DNA from: DATBLE01 sp963775695
GTDB lineage: Bacteria > Actinomycetota > Thermoleophilia > Gaiellales > Gaiellaceae
Reading direction: 5' to 3'
DNA: 64,000 bases
Assembly: GCA_963775695.1 (NCBI GenBank)
Contig: CAVZJU010000011.1
Location: 186,001 to 250,000, forward strand
The notes under the pieces are model-generated. The model saw nothing but the letters and a program-made list of their open reading frames with translations. It searched no databases and was not told the origin of the DNA. Below are positions 41,600-51,053 of the stretch, one piece after another. Both the position numbers and the translations under genes were made by a program. Position 1 is the stretch's first letter. Each line of letters opens with the position of its first letter.

Positions 41600-43390
41600 T
41601 CAAACGGTGACGCGCGCCAGCTCTTCGATCGACGTCAGGCCCGAGGAGACCTTGGCCATGCCGTCGTCCCAGAGGGTCTTCATGCCGGACGACATCGCTT
41701 CGCGCTCGACCTCGTCGCGACCGGCCCTCCGCACCGCCAGATCAGCGAGCCCCTCGTTCATCAGCATCAGCTGGAAGATCCCGATCCGGCCCTTGTAGCC
41801 GGTCTGGTTGCAGCGCGGGCAGCCTCGCTTGCGGTAGAGCACCGTCCCGTCCGACGAAGCGGCGACGTCGGGTGCGACGCGGGCCTCGATCAGCTCCTCG
41901 ACGCTCGGCGTGTACATCTCGCAGCAGTGGGTGCAGAGCTTGCGGGCGAGTCGCTGGGCCAGCACGGCCGAGACCGCCGACGCGGTCAGGAACGGCTCGA
42001 CGCCCATCTCGTTCAGCCGGGTCAGCGTGCCTGGTGCGTCGTTCGTGTGCAGCGTCGAGAGCACGAGGTGGCCGGTGAGAGACGCCTCGATCGCCATCTT
42101 CGCGGTCTCGCCGTCGCGCACTTCGCCGACCATGACCACGTCGGGGTCCGAGCGGAGGATCGAGCGCAGCGCAGTCGCGAACGTCAGTCCCGCGCGCACG
42201 TTGATCTGCATCTGGTTCACGCCCGCGAGCCGGTACTCGACGGGGTCCTCGACCGTGATCACGTTGATTTCGGGGCGGGCGATCTGGGTCAGCGCCGCGT
42301 ACAGCGACGTGGACTTGCCCGAGCCGGTCGGCCCGGTGACGAAGATCGCCCCCGTCGGCCGCGCGATCAGCGAGCTGAACGTCGCCCGCATGTCGTCCGA
42401 CATCCCCAGCACCTCGAGCGAGGGCGCCTGCTTCGACTTGTCGAGCAGGCGCAGGACGACGGTCTCGCCGGCCACAGTCGGCAGCGTCGCCATGCGGATG
42501 TCGAGCAGGCGTCCCGCGGATGCCGCGCGCAGGGAGATCCGGCCGTCCTGCGGCTTGCGGCGCTCGGCGATGTCCATCTTCGCAAGCACCTTCAGGCGGG
42601 TGGTGACGCCGGCCATGTGCTGCTTGGGGATCCGCTGCATCTCGTGAAGAACGCCGTCGATCCGGAACCGGACGAGCAGGCCGTCCTCCTGGGCCTCGAA
42701 GTGGACGTCGCTCGCCCCGTCCTCGGCCGCCTCCAGCATGATCGAGTTGACGATCCGGACGATCGGCCCATCCGAGACGCCGTCGTCCTCCTCGAGGTCG
42801 GCGACGGCATCGTCCGCTGCTGCCTCCTCCTCCTCGTCGAGCGTCTCGATCACCGCGTCGGAAACGCGGTCGAGGCGGTCGAGCTCGGCGGTGATGTCTT
42901 CGCGCGCGGCGACGCCGAGCGAGAGCTGGTAGCGGGTCGCGAGCCGGAGCTCGTCGACCGCCTGGACGTTCTGCGGATCGGCGAGCGCCACGTGAAGGGT
43001 CTCGCCCTCGAGGCGGTACGGCAGCGCGACGGCGCGGCGGAGGACGCGCACGGGCATGTGCGTGCTCGCGTCGACCGACACGCCGGTCAGCCGCAGGTCG
43101 ACGAGCGGCAGACGGTGGCGGGCGGCGAGCATGCGCGCGACGCCGTCGCTCGAGGCGAGCCCCTCCGAGACGAGCGCCTCGGCAATGGTGCCGCCCCGGC
43201 GCGCCGTACCGCGCACGAGCGCGAGGCGGTCGAGCGGGACGAGCGCGGTTGCCTCGATCAGATCGGCGACCAGCTCGGCCGGCTCGTTGTGAATCCCGGC
43301 CCCCTGGACCGGCGCGGCCGCGGTGTCCTCTCGCTCCTCGACCGCCCTCAGGGGGCGGATGTCAGGCGGCTCATGCGGCATGTCCCCCAC
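41600..43390 (-). CDS. pilB: Pilus extension ATPase PilB (first copy)
   Basis: 596-residue GspE/PilB motor. The N-terminal T2SSE_N domain (about 65-170) precedes the ATPase: Walker A TGPTGSGKSTSLY, Asp box NVITVEDPVEYRL, Walker B DPDVVMVGEVRDGETA and His box GHLVLSTLHTNDAPG. The zinc tetracysteine motif is present (CTHCCEMY and GCPRCNQTGYKG). It begins a minus-strand group followed at its start side by pilD. A second, distinct pilB is at 47316. Confidence 0.95.
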   Translation of the reverse strand: MGDMPHEPPDIRPLRAVEEREDTAAAPVQGAGIHNEPAELVADLIEATALVPLDRLALVRGTARRGGTIAEALVSEGLASSDGVARMLAARHRLPLVDLRLTGVSVDASTHMPVRVLRRAVALPYRLEGETLHVALADPQNVQAVDELRLATRYQLSLGVAAREDITAELDRLDRVSDAVIETLDEEEEAAADDAVADLEEDDGVSDGPIVRIVNSIMLEAAEDGASDVHFEAQEDGLLVRFRIDGVLHEMQRIPKQHMAGVTTRLKVLAKMDIAERRKPQDGRISLRAASAGRLLDIRMATLPTVAGETVVLRLLDKSKQAPSLEVLGMSDDMRATFSSLIARPTGAIFVTGPTGSGKSTSLYAALTQIARPEINVITVEDPVEYRLAGVNQMQINVRAGLTFATALRSILRSDPDVVMVGEVRDGETAKMAIEASLTGHLVLSTLHTNDAPGTLTRLNEMGVEPFLTASAVSAVLAQRLARKLCTHCCEMYTPSVEELIEARVAPDVAASSDGTVLYRKRGCPRCNQTGYKGRIGIFQLMLMNEGLADLAVRRAGRDEVEREAMSSGMKTLWDDGMAKVSSGLTSIEELARVTV

Positions 43391-43400
43391 ACCCCGCGCC

Positions 43401-44147
43401 TCAGAGGAAGCTGGTGTAGGCGTGGATCAGCGCGTCGCCCGCGAACAGCGCGACGACCGATCCGACCGCGAGGAACGGGGCGAAGGGAATCGCCATCTTC
43501 CGCGCCCCGGAGCCGTGACGGGCGAAGAGGAAGATCGCGGGCACGATCGCGACGAGCATCCCCAGCGGGAGCGCAACCGCGACCGCACGCCCGAGCGCGA
43601 CGCCCATCAGCAGCGCCAACTTGACGTCGCCCATCCCCATCCCGCCGGGATAGGCAAGTGCGACGAGCAGCAGGAACGCCGACGCGCCCAGCCCGGCCGC
43701 CGCCCACTCGGGGCTTGGCTCTGCGGCCGTCATCAGGACGAGAACGACCGCCGCCGCCGGGAGCACGACCCGGTTCGGGACGATGCGGTGTGTGAGATCG
43801 GTCGCGGTGATCACGACCAGCGCCGCGCAGAAGACGGCCGCGGCAGCGGCGTGCAGCGACAGCCCGAAGGCGATCAGGCAACCGGCGAGCAGAACCGCGG
43901 TCGCCAGCTCGACGGCGGGGTAGAGCGGGCTGATCCGGGTCCGGCACGACCGGCAACGCCCGCGGAGGACCGTGTAGCTGAGCAGCGGAACGTTGTCGTA
44001 CCAGGCGATCGGCGCCGAGCACGCGCCGCAGGCGGAGCGCGGATGGACGAGCGAGCGCCGTTCCGGCAGCCGGGCGGCGACGACGTTCAGGAAGCTCCCG
44101 ATCGCGAGCCCGGGCAGCACCGCGAACGCTCCGAGGGCGACGGCCAT
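43401..44147 (-). CDS. pilD: Prepilin peptidase PilD
   Basis: 248-residue membrane aspartyl protease/methylase. It has the N-terminal zinc-finger-like pair CGACSAPIAWYDNVPLLSY and CRSCRTRISPLYPAVE, and both catalytic Asp motifs: TATDLTHRIVPN and GGMGMGDVKLALLMG. About seven membrane segments. It should process the FTLIE, FTLVE and FGMVE prepilins encoded nearby. It lies ten bases from pilB. Confidence 0.95.
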   Translation of the reverse strand: MAVALGAFAVLPGLAIGSFLNVVAARLPERRSLVHPRSACGACSAPIAWYDNVPLLSYTVLRGRCRSCRTRISPLYPAVELATAVLLAGCLIAFGLSLHAAAAAVFCAALVVITATDLTHRIVPNRVVLPAAAVVLVLMTAAEPSPEWAAAGLGASAFLLLVALAYPGGMGMGDVKLALLMGVALGRAVAVALPLGMLVAIVPAIFLFARHGSGARKMAIPFAPFLAVGSVVALFAGDALIHAYTSFL

Positions 44148-44618
44148 CTACCCGGGGCGAACGACGGGCGTGACCCTCGGGACGATCCTCGACGCGGGCT
44201 GGTTGCCCGGCAGCAGGACCGTCGTGCCGGCATAGGGCGAGCGGTTGTCGGGCTCACCCCGCTCCGGGTAATTCGCGTTCCGGGACAGCGTCAGGGTGAT
44301 CGTGGGCGCGCCGGTGTCCTGGATGACCGAGCCGGCGACCGGCTCCTGGGTGACCACCGTATTGCCGGCATACCCCTTGACGGATCCGCTCACGCGCCAG
44401 GCGAACCCGCCGTCCTGGAGGATTCCCTTGGCGAACACGTAGGCCTGTCCGGTCACCTGCGGCACGACCAGCGACTTCGGCCCCGCCGACACCGGCACGA
44501 GTGTGGGCCGCTGCGGGGCGACCCGGTCGGCGGCGAGCGTCAGCGTCCCGCCGGCGATCAACAGGCCGACGAAGGTGGCGGCGACGCCGCGGATCAGAAG
44601 TGCTGCAAACCGGATCAT
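44148..44618 (-). CDS. PASTA-domain membrane protein
   Basis: 156 residues: one N-terminal membrane segment (ATFVGLLIAGGTLTLAA) and one PASTA domain (VVPQVTGQAYVFAKGILQDG through EPVAGSVIQDTGAPTITLTLS), known to bind peptidoglycan fragments. A Pro-rich tail follows. Its stop directly abuts the pilD start (44147/44148). It may anchor the pilus machine to the cell wall, which is inference. Confidence 0.85.
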   Translation of the reverse strand: MIRFAALLIRGVAATFVGLLIAGGTLTLAADRVAPQRPTLVPVSAGPKSLVVPQVTGQAYVFAKGILQDGGFAWRVSGSVKGYAGNTVVTQEPVAGSVIQDTGAPTITLTLSRNANYPERGEPDNRSPYAGTTVLLPGNQPASRIVPRVTPVVRPG

Positions 44619-44663
44619 TCGTGGCTTTCATCGGCCGAATCCGGCCGAAACTTGAGCTTTGCG

Positions 44664-46076
44664 TCAGTCAAGGGAACGGATGATGTGGAAGACGAGCGGC
44701 TTGCCCGCGCCCGCCTGCTCCGGGCCGGGATCCGACCAGTGGAACGCGGTGCCGGCGAAGCTCTGGAACCAGCCCTGGTCCTGCGGATAGGTGGCGGCGG
44801 GCTGCAGCTGGAGATGGAGATGCGGCCCCGTCGCGTGGCCGGTCTGGCCGACGAGGCCGACCTGGTCGCCGGCGGCGAGCTCGGCGCCCTGCGTCACCGC
44901 GGGCTCGAGGTAGGACAGGTGGCAGTAGGTCCACGTCTGGCCGTCGGTGGTCTGCATCGTGAAGCCGGTGCCGCAGCGGTCGTCATAGCTCCAGGCGTGG
45001 AGGACGGTCCCGTCGGACAGGGCGTACAGCGGCGAGCCCTCGGGCGCCGCGATGTCGGCGGCGGGATAGTCGTGGTGGTAGTGCGAGACGGAGACGGCCG
45101 CCGGACCACCGCCGACCGGGAAGACGTAGTTGCCCGCGTCTGTCGCCGGGACGCCGGACCCGTTGGACGTGGCGCCCTGGCTCTTCTGCTCGAGCTTGGT
45201 CAGTGCTGCCCGCGCGTCGTCGAGCTTCTGACTCAGCCGGTCCGCCTCGGCCTGCGCTTCGGCGACCTGGACACCGAACTGCCCGGCCCGCTTCTGGGCC
45301 TCCAGCCGGTTGGAGAGAAGCCGAGTCCCGTCCGCCCGGTCGCTCAGCTCCTGCCCGTGGTGGGCGAGCGTCTCTGCCTGCGCGAGCGCCGCTTGGTACG
45401 CCGCGTCGGCCTCCGTCACGGCCGCGCGCGCCGCGTCCAGCTCGGCCTGCAGCGGGTCGGGCGCGAAGACGGAGCCGGAGCCCTGCACCGCGGGAGCGTT
45501 CTGGTAGGCGTCGGCCGGAGCGGTGTCCGAGGTGCCGTAGAGCTGCGCGAGCTGCAAGACCTGGTTCACGTACCAGTCGGCGTGGTTGTAGGAGAAGACC
45601 GCGCGCCGGATGTCGGTTGCGCCGCCCGAGGCGGCGAGGTACCGGGCCGCGGAGTAGACCGCGTCCACCGGGCTCCAGGGGTCGGCGAACCCGTTCGCGT
45701 CTGCGTCGGTCCCCCAGCGCTCCCAGGTCGAGGGCATGAACTGCATCCAGCCGATCGCGCCCGCCGAGCTCGGGCCCATGTTCCGGCCGAAGTTCGACTC
45801 GATCTTGTTGATCGCCGCGAGCACGTTCCACGGGACGCCGTACGAGTGGCCGGCGTTCTGCCAGAGCCGCAGCAGCTGGTCGTACGAGAGCTGGACGGGC
45901 TGGACCGGACGTGCGGTCCATGCCGGCGCGAGCGACAGGTCGCTCCCGTTCGGCACCGTCGCGCTCGGGAGGTCCGACAATCCCGTGACGACGGAGAAGG
46001 TCGAGCCGTCGCCGCGCGTCGCGACCCCGGCGGTCACGAGCAGGCCGATGACCAGCGGAAGGACGAGTCGCTTCAC
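44664..46076 (-). CDS. Secreted lytic transglycosylase fused to M23 peptidase domain
   Basis: 470 residues with an N-terminal signal/anchor (LVLPLVIGLLVTAGVAT). The SLT domain (about 65-190) has the catalytic Glu93 in NKIESNFGRNMGPSSAGA and IGWMQFMPSTWERWG. A coiled-coil (about 215-300) precedes an M23/LytM domain (about 320-440): HYHHDYPAADIAAPEGSPLY and GHATGPHLHLQL supply the zinc ligands. Such an enzyme cuts both glycan and peptide of the wall. Its ATG overlaps the stop of the second pilT, tying it to pilus biogenesis. Confidence 0.92.
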   Translation of the reverse strand: MKRLVLPLVIGLLVTAGVATRGDGSTFSVVTGLSDLPSATVPNGSDLSLAPAWTARPVQPVQLSYDQLLRLWQNAGHSYGVPWNVLAAINKIESNFGRNMGPSSAGAIGWMQFMPSTWERWGTDADANGFADPWSPVDAVYSAARYLAASGGATDIRRAVFSYNHADWYVNQVLQLAQLYGTSDTAPADAYQNAPAVQGSGSVFAPDPLQAELDAARAAVTEADAAYQAALAQAETLAHHGQELSDRADGTRLLSNRLEAQKRAGQFGVQVAEAQAEADRLSQKLDDARAALTKLEQKSQGATSNGSGVPATDAGNYVFPVGGGPAAVSVSHYHHDYPAADIAAPEGSPLYALSDGTVLHAWSYDDRCGTGFTMQTTDGQTWTYCHLSYLEPAVTQGAELAAGDQVGLVGQTGHATGPHLHLQLQPAATYPQDQGWFQSFAGTAFHWSDPGPEQAGAGKPLVFHIIRSLD

Positions 46077-47275
46077 AGGTCTGCCCGCTGCACCATGCGC
46101 AGCCCGGCCGGGTGGCCGGCAGCCTCTTCCTCCGCCGCCTTGCGCTCATCCTCGGCGCGCTCCTTGACGGCGCGGTCGAGCGCGACGAGGAAGTCGTGCT
46201 TGTTGCCGGCAGCATTGGCCGCGACCTCGCGGTCGACGTGCCCGTCGAGAACGAGCGCGATCAGCGCCTGCGTGAAGGTCTGCATCTTGAAGAACGAGCC
46301 GTCGGCGATCGCGTCCTCGATCTCGGCCGACCGGTTCTCGCGGATCAGGTCTGCGATCCGGGCGTTCACGACCATCACCTCGACGGCGGCGACACGGCCG
46401 CGGTCGAGGCGCGGCAGCAGCCGCTGGCTGATCGCGCCGCGCAGCACGCCGGCCAGGAGCGACCGGACCTGCTGGTGCTTCTGGGGAGGGAAGAACTCGA
46501 CGATCCGGCCGATCGACTCGGCCGCGTCCGTCGTGTGCAGGGTCGAGAGGACGAGGTGACCCGACTCGGCCGCCTGCATCGCGGTCTGCGCCGTCTCTGC
46601 GTCGCGCATCTCGCCGATCAGGATCACGTCGGGGTCCTGGCGCAGCGCACGGCGGAGCGCCTCGTTGAACGAGGGGGTGTCCAGGCCGATCTCGCGCTGG
46701 TTGACGATCCCGAGCCGGTCGCCGTGGAGGATCTCGATGGGGTCCTCGATCGTGACGATATGGCACGGGCGGGTGGCGTTGATGTGCCCGATCATCGCCG
46801 CGAGCGTGGTCGTCTTCCCCGAGCCGGTCGCGCCGGTACAGAGGACGAGACCGCGCGGCTCGTCGGCCAGCAGCTCGATCCCCTCAGGCAAGCCGAGGTC
46901 GGCGAACCCGGGCACCTTGCTCGGGATGACGCGGAACGCGAACGAGATCGAGCCGCGCTGGCGGAAGCCGTTGACGCGCAGGCGCGGAAGGCCGGGAGGC
47001 GTGTAGGCGAGGTCGAGGTCGCCGGTCTGGTCGAAGGTCGCGCGCCGCGCGGGGTCGTGTGCCGTGACGGTGGCCAGCACCTCTTCGAGCTGACGATCGG
47101 TGAGCGGCAGCCAGCCTTCGGTCACGTGCAGCGAGCCGTCGTGCCGGAGGATCGGCGGTTGACCGACCTTCAGGTGGACGTCGCTGGCGCCGCCGTCGAC
47201 CGCGTGCCGGAGCAGGGAGTCCAGATCCACCCGAACCTGATCGGCAGCCTCCGGACGCCCCTTTAGCCGACCCAT
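46073..47275 (-). CDS. pilT: Retraction-type ATPase PilT (second copy)
   Basis: 400-residue PilT/PilU-like motor. Walker A TGATGSGKTTTLAAM, Asp box IVTIEDPIEILH, Walker B DVILIGEMRDAETAQ and His box GHLVLSTLHTTDAAES are intact. The C-terminal part reads VNARIADLIRENRSAEIED instead of the exact AIRNLIRE motif. The start at 47273-47275 is chosen because it begins MGRLKG; AGGAGG directly abuts it, so a later GTG could be used. It is divergent from the second pilB. Confidence 0.93.
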   Translation of the reverse strand: MGRLKGRPEAADQVRVDLDSLLRHAVDGGASDVHLKVGQPPILRHDGSLHVTEGWLPLTDRQLEEVLATVTAHDPARRATFDQTGDLDLAYTPPGLPRLRVNGFRQRGSISFAFRVIPSKVPGFADLGLPEGIELLADEPRGLVLCTGATGSGKTTTLAAMIGHINATRPCHIVTIEDPIEILHGDRLGIVNQREIGLDTPSFNEALRRALRQDPDVILIGEMRDAETAQTAMQAAESGHLVLSTLHTTDAAESIGRIVEFFPPQKHQQVRSLLAGVLRGAISQRLLPRLDRGRVAAVEVMVVNARIADLIRENRSAEIEDAIADGSFFKMQTFTQALIALVLDGHVDREVAANAAGNKHDFLVALDRAVKERAEDERKAAEEEAAGHPAGLRMVQRADL

Positions 47276-47315
47276 CCTCCTAATGCGCGAGCGCGCGGGC
47301 GCCGATAGATGAGCC

Positions 47316-49028
47316 ATGGCAGTCCAGCCTCTGCCCGAGCAGGGCGCCGACCCGCGGACCCAGGGACGCCCCCTCCTCGGGGGATTCCTGATTCGCAAGG
47401 GCCAGCTGACCGCCGAGGGACTGGAGCAGGCGCTGGCAGAGCAGGAGCGCAGTCGGCTACCGCTCGGCCAGGTGCTGATCGGCCTCGGCCTGATCACCAC
47501 TCGTCACCTCGCGGAGGCGCTGGCAGAGCAGCACGGGCTCGACTTCATCGACCTCGGCGCGACGACGCTCGACGCCGCGGCTGTGGCGCTGTTGCCCGAA
47601 AGCCTGGCCGAGCGCTACCAGGCGCTGCCGGTGCGGATCGAGAGCGGAACGGCGGTGGTCGCGGTCGCCGACCCCACGAACGTGATCGCACACGACGACC
47701 TGCGCCTGGCGCTCGGGACCGACACCCGTTTCGTCGTCGCCGACAGCGACCAGATCGAAGGGACGATCAGCCGTGCCTACCACGCGAAGGTGGGAGCCGT
47801 GGAGACGTTCTCGAGCGCCGCCTGGAAGGCGAACGACAACGAGGACGAGGTCGTCGTCCTGGACGACCAGGCGCCCGCGATCAGGTTCGTCAACGACATG
47901 ATCAGCCGGGCGCTCGGCCATCGCGCCTCGGACATCCACTTCGTTCCCCAGGCCGACCGGCTCGTCGTGCGGGTCCGCATCGACGGGGTGACGCGTGAGC
48001 TGAGCGAGGCACCGACGTCGATGCAGGCGGCGGTGCTCGCCCGCCTGAAGGTCATGGGCGGCCTCGACATCGCCCAGCGGCGGATGCCGCAGGACGGGCG
48101 TATCGGGATCAAGGTCGGCGGCCAGCCGATGGACCTCCGGGTGGCGGTGCTGCCGACCACCTTCGGTGAGCAGGCCGTGCTGAGGATCCTCCAGGGCGGC
48201 GTCAAGGGCGCGCTCTCGATCGGTGAGCTGGGTATGGATCCCGCGACCGAGACGATCGTCCGGCGAGCGATCGCGCGCCCCTACGGCGCGATCATCACCG
48301 TCGGCCCGACCGGCAGCGGCAAGACCACGACGCTCTATGCCGCGCTCGACCTGCTGAACGAGCCGGAAAGCGTCCTCGTCACGATCGAGGACCCGGTCGA
48401 GTACCAGATGCCCGGCGTCGGCCAGATCGAGATCGACCCGTCCGCCGGCCTCACCTTTGCGCGCGGGCTGCGCACGATCCTGCGCAGCGACCCCGACGTC
48501 ATCCTCGTCGGCGAGATCCGGGACGAGGAAACAGCTCGGATCGCGATGCAGGCGGCCACCACCGGCCACCTCGTCCTCAGCACGCTGCACGCCCAAAGCG
48601 CCTCGAGCTCGATCGTCCGGCTCAAGGACATGGGCGTCGACCCCGGCCTGCTCGCCCCGTCGCTCAACTGCATCATCGCCCAGCGCCTCGCCCGCCGGCT
48701 GTGCCTCGAGTGCCGCGAGGCATACGAGCCGGGCGAGGAGGCGCGGCGTGAGCTCGGCGAGGAGTACCGCGACGCGCACCGCCTCTACCGCCCGAAGGGG
48801 TGCGAGGCCTGCCTGCAGACCGGGTACGACGGCCGGGTGGCGCTCTACGAGGCGATGTCGGTGGAAGGGAAGATCCGCCGGGTGATCGACGGCCCGACCG
48901 AGGAGATCTTCGCGGCGGCGGTCGAGCAGGGGATGTCGACGCTCCGCGAGAGCGGCCTCAGGCTCTGCGCGACCGGCGTCACCTCACTCGAAGAGGCCCG
49001 GCGCGTCACCGGCGATCGGCTCCTCTAA
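47316..49028 (+). CDS. pilB: Pilus extension-type ATPase PilB (second copy)
   Basis: 570-residue GspE/PilB family protein with T2SSE_N domain (about 25-165), Walker A VGPTGSGKTTTLYAALD, Asp box VLVTIEDPVEYQMPGV, Walker B DVILVGEIRDEETAR, His box TTGHLVLSTLHAQSASS and the zinc motif CLECREAY and GCEACLQTGYDG. It differs substantially from the first PilB and is divergent from pilT2 across 40 bases. The two may drive different pili or states. Its stop overlaps the reductase gene on the other strand by four bases. Confidence 0.94.
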   Translation: MAVQPLPEQGADPRTQGRPLLGGFLIRKGQLTAEGLEQALAEQERSRLPLGQVLIGLGLITTRHLAEALAEQHGLDFIDLGATTLDAAAVALLPESLAERYQALPVRIESGTAVVAVADPTNVIAHDDLRLALGTDTRFVVADSDQIEGTISRAYHAKVGAVETFSSAAWKANDNEDEVVVLDDQAPAIRFVNDMISRALGHRASDIHFVPQADRLVVRVRIDGVTRELSEAPTSMQAAVLARLKVMGGLDIAQRRMPQDGRIGIKVGGQPMDLRVAVLPTTFGEQAVLRILQGGVKGALSIGELGMDPATETIVRRAIARPYGAIITVGPTGSGKTTTLYAALDLLNEPESVLVTIEDPVEYQMPGVGQIEIDPSAGLTFARGLRTILRSDPDVILVGEIRDEETARIAMQAATTGHLVLSTLHAQSASSSIVRLKDMGVDPGLLAPSLNCIIAQRLARRLCLECREAYEPGEEARRELGEEYRDAHRLYRPKGCEACLQTGYDGRVALYEAMSVEGKIRRVIDGPTEEIFAAAVEQGMSTLRESGLRLCATGVTSLEEARRVTGDRLL

Positions 49029-50185
49029 GAAGGCGCGCGCGAGCGGATGGTCGCCACGCGAGCAAGCGCGGCGATCGCCTTCAGCGGCGGCCGGGCCAGC
49101 CCCCGTGCCTCCGACGGCGCGCTGATGTCGCCTCGGACGAGCCGCTCCACCACCGGCCAGACGAGCGGCGCGCGCGCGAGCGCGAACGTCGCCCGCGGGT
49201 AGCGGTCGAGGGCGATCTTCGCGCCCCAGGAGGCATGGGCGAGGGGGCCGACCGCAGCGGTGAGGCGGACGTTGTAGGCGTCTACCGTTTCGGCGCGGCC
49301 GGCCAGGACGTCGAGGGCCGCCGCGGAGGCGAGCCGCGCGCTGACGAACGCCTCGTACATCCCGTCCCCGGTGAGCGGGTCGACGAGCCCGGCGGCGTCG
49401 CCGACGAGGATCGCCCGCCCGCGCGCCGCGACGAAGCCCGAACGGCGCAGCGGCAGGCGGTGACCGCGAACGCTCTCGAGCGCGTCGCCGTCGATCCCGT
49501 GCCGGCGGCAGAGCTCGGCGAGATGCTCTCGCAGCCGCGGCCCCTCGGCCTCCCAGCCCCCCACGCCGACGTTGACGTGGTCGCCTTTCGGGAAGACCCA
49601 TCCGTAGCCGCCGGGAATCGTCCCCAGCTCGATCACTGCCAGGCCGCGGTAACGCTCGTCGAAAGCCGCGTTGCCTTCGAAGGCGACCCCGTGCGTCACC
49701 GGCCCGCCGAGCCCGAGCGCCCGGACGGTGGTTCCGTTGGCGCCGTCGGCGCCGACGATCACCTCCGGCCGAATCTCTCTGCCGTCGAACTGCAGCGTCA
49801 GACCCGCGTCGGGGTCCGATCCCACCGAAACCCTCACCCCGTCGTGGAAGTCGGTTCCGGCCGCGACGGCCTGCTCGGCCAGGTACTGGTCGAGCCGCCG
49901 CCGCTGCGTCATCAGCACGAACGGCCCGCGCCGGCCCCGGCGCTCGAAGTGCGCCCGCCAGCCCACACGGAAGGCCATCCGGTCGACCTCGTGCTCGACC
50001 ACCGGCGACGGGTCGACCGGGAGCTGGCGCACCGCCCGCAGGGTCAGACCGCCGCCGCACGGCTTGTCCCGGGGGAACGTCGCCTTGTCGACGAGCAGCA
50101 CGCGCGCGCCGCCGCGGGCGAGGTGGATAGCGGTCACCGAGCCCGCCGGACCGGCGCCGATCACCGCAACGTCGTAGCGCTCCAC
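49025..50185 (-). CDS. Geranylgeranyl reductase family FAD-dependent oxidoreductase
   Basis: 386 residues from GTG 50183-50185. The N-terminal Rossmann FAD motif YDVAVIGAGPAGSVTAIHLA, then DKPCGGGLTLRAVRQL, the central GGYGWVFPKGDHVNVGVGG and the second FAD motif ILVGDAAGLVDPLTGDGMYEA are the signature of isoprenoid-lipid reductases (GGR/ChlP type). It may saturate menaquinone or polyprenyl chains. No pathway neighbour is present. Confidence 0.92.
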   Translation of the reverse strand: MERYDVAVIGAGPAGSVTAIHLARGGARVLLVDKATFPRDKPCGGGLTLRAVRQLPVDPSPVVEHEVDRMAFRVGWRAHFERRGRRGPFVLMTQRRRLDQYLAEQAVAAGTDFHDGVRVSVGSDPDAGLTLQFDGREIRPEVIVGADGANGTTVRALGLGGPVTHGVAFEGNAAFDERYRGLAVIELGTIPGGYGWVFPKGDHVNVGVGGWEAEGPRLREHLAELCRRHGIDGDALESVRGHRLPLRRSGFVAARGRAILVGDAAGLVDPLTGDGMYEAFVSARLASAAALDVLAGRAETVDAYNVRLTAAVGPLAHASWGAKIALDRYPRATFALARAPLVWPVVERLVRGDISAPSEARGLARPPLKAIAALARVATIRSRAPS

Positions 50186-50233
50186 GCGCCCAATCGTAGT
50201 CGGACGCCGGAGCCGGGCCGGATAGCTGGCGCC

Positions 50234-50816
50234 GTGCGCCCGGAGCGGATGAACGCCTTCACCGACGGCGTCATTGCGATCCTGATCACGATCCTCGTCC
50301 TCGAGCTGCGGCCGCCCGAGGGAGATCACCTGAGCGACATCCTCGACGATAAGGGGCACCTGCTCGCCTACGTGCTCAGCTTCGTGTTCGTCGCGATCTA
50401 CTGGGTCAATCACCACCACCTGATGCAGGTCGTCAGTCGCATCGACGGGCGCACGCTCTGGGCGAACATCCATCTCCTCTTCTGGCTGTCACTGACGCCC
50501 GTCGCCACGGGGTGGCTCGGCCAGTCCGGTGTCGAGCCCGGCCCGGTTGCGGCGTACGCGATCGTCCTGCTCGGCTGCGCGCTCGCATACCCGCTGCTGG
50601 TGCTCTCCGTTGCTCGCCCTCCACGAGTCCGAGTCCCAGCTGGCACAGGCGATCGGCCGCGACCGCAAGGGCAAGCTCTCGCTCGTCTTCTACTCCGTCG
50701 CGCTGGTCTTCGCGTGGATCGTCCCTTGGGTCTCGGTGGCCCTGTTCGTGACGGTCGCGGTCATCTGGGTCGTCCCCGATACCCGGGTCGTCCGCGCACT
50801 CCAAGCGGATCTTTGA
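50234..50816 (+). pseudogene. TMEM175-family channel protein, one frameshift
   Basis: From GTG 50234 the protein reads RMNAFTDGVIAILITILVLEL, the RxxAFSDG-type start of the potassium-channel family DUF1211/TMEM175, and YWVNHHHLMQVVSRIDGRTLW. Near 50605 the frame changes, after which LLALHESESQLAQAIGRDRK, FAWIVPWVSVALFVTVAV and the stop at 50816 complete the family. One base restores it. Confidence 0.75.
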
Positions 50817-50828
50817 CCGAAGGTCAGC

Positions 50829-50854
50829 GCCGCGGCCGACATGGCGGCCGCGGC
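50829..50854. terminator. GC-rich hairpin, copy 3 of a repeated family
   Basis: Perfect 10-base stem GCCGCGGCCG with loop ACATGG, between the convergent TMEM175-like gene and tRNA-Tyr. Nearly identical to 41430-41455, including the loop. Confidence 0.6.
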
Positions 50855-50929
50855 CCACTTCGACGTCGCCTCAGAGGCGCGGCCGAAGGCCGCTCGCCCC
50901 GAGCAGCAAAGCGGAGCGGTGCGAGGGAA

Positions 50930-51011
50930 TGGGGGCGGGAGGATTCGAACCTCCGAAGGCAGAGCCAACGGGTTTACAGCCCGTCCCCTTTGGCCGCTCG
51001 GGAACACCCCC
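50930..51011 (-). tRNA. tRNA-Tyr(GTA)
   Basis: 82-base class II tRNA on the minus strand: acceptor GGGGGTG/CGCCCCC, D-arm CCCGAGCGGCCAAAGGG, anticodon loop CTGTAAA (GTA), a long variable arm and T-arm GGAGGTTCGAATCCTCC. CCA is not encoded. Confidence 0.95.
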
Positions 51012-51053
51012 AAGGGGAGCGGGGATTGTAGCGGCGCTTCAACGACGAACACG

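Noticed and set aside
43323..46559. A 1078-residue open frame on the plus strand across pilD, PASTA and hydrolase genes
   Set aside because: It crosses several well-identified minus-strand genes and has no recognisable domain.
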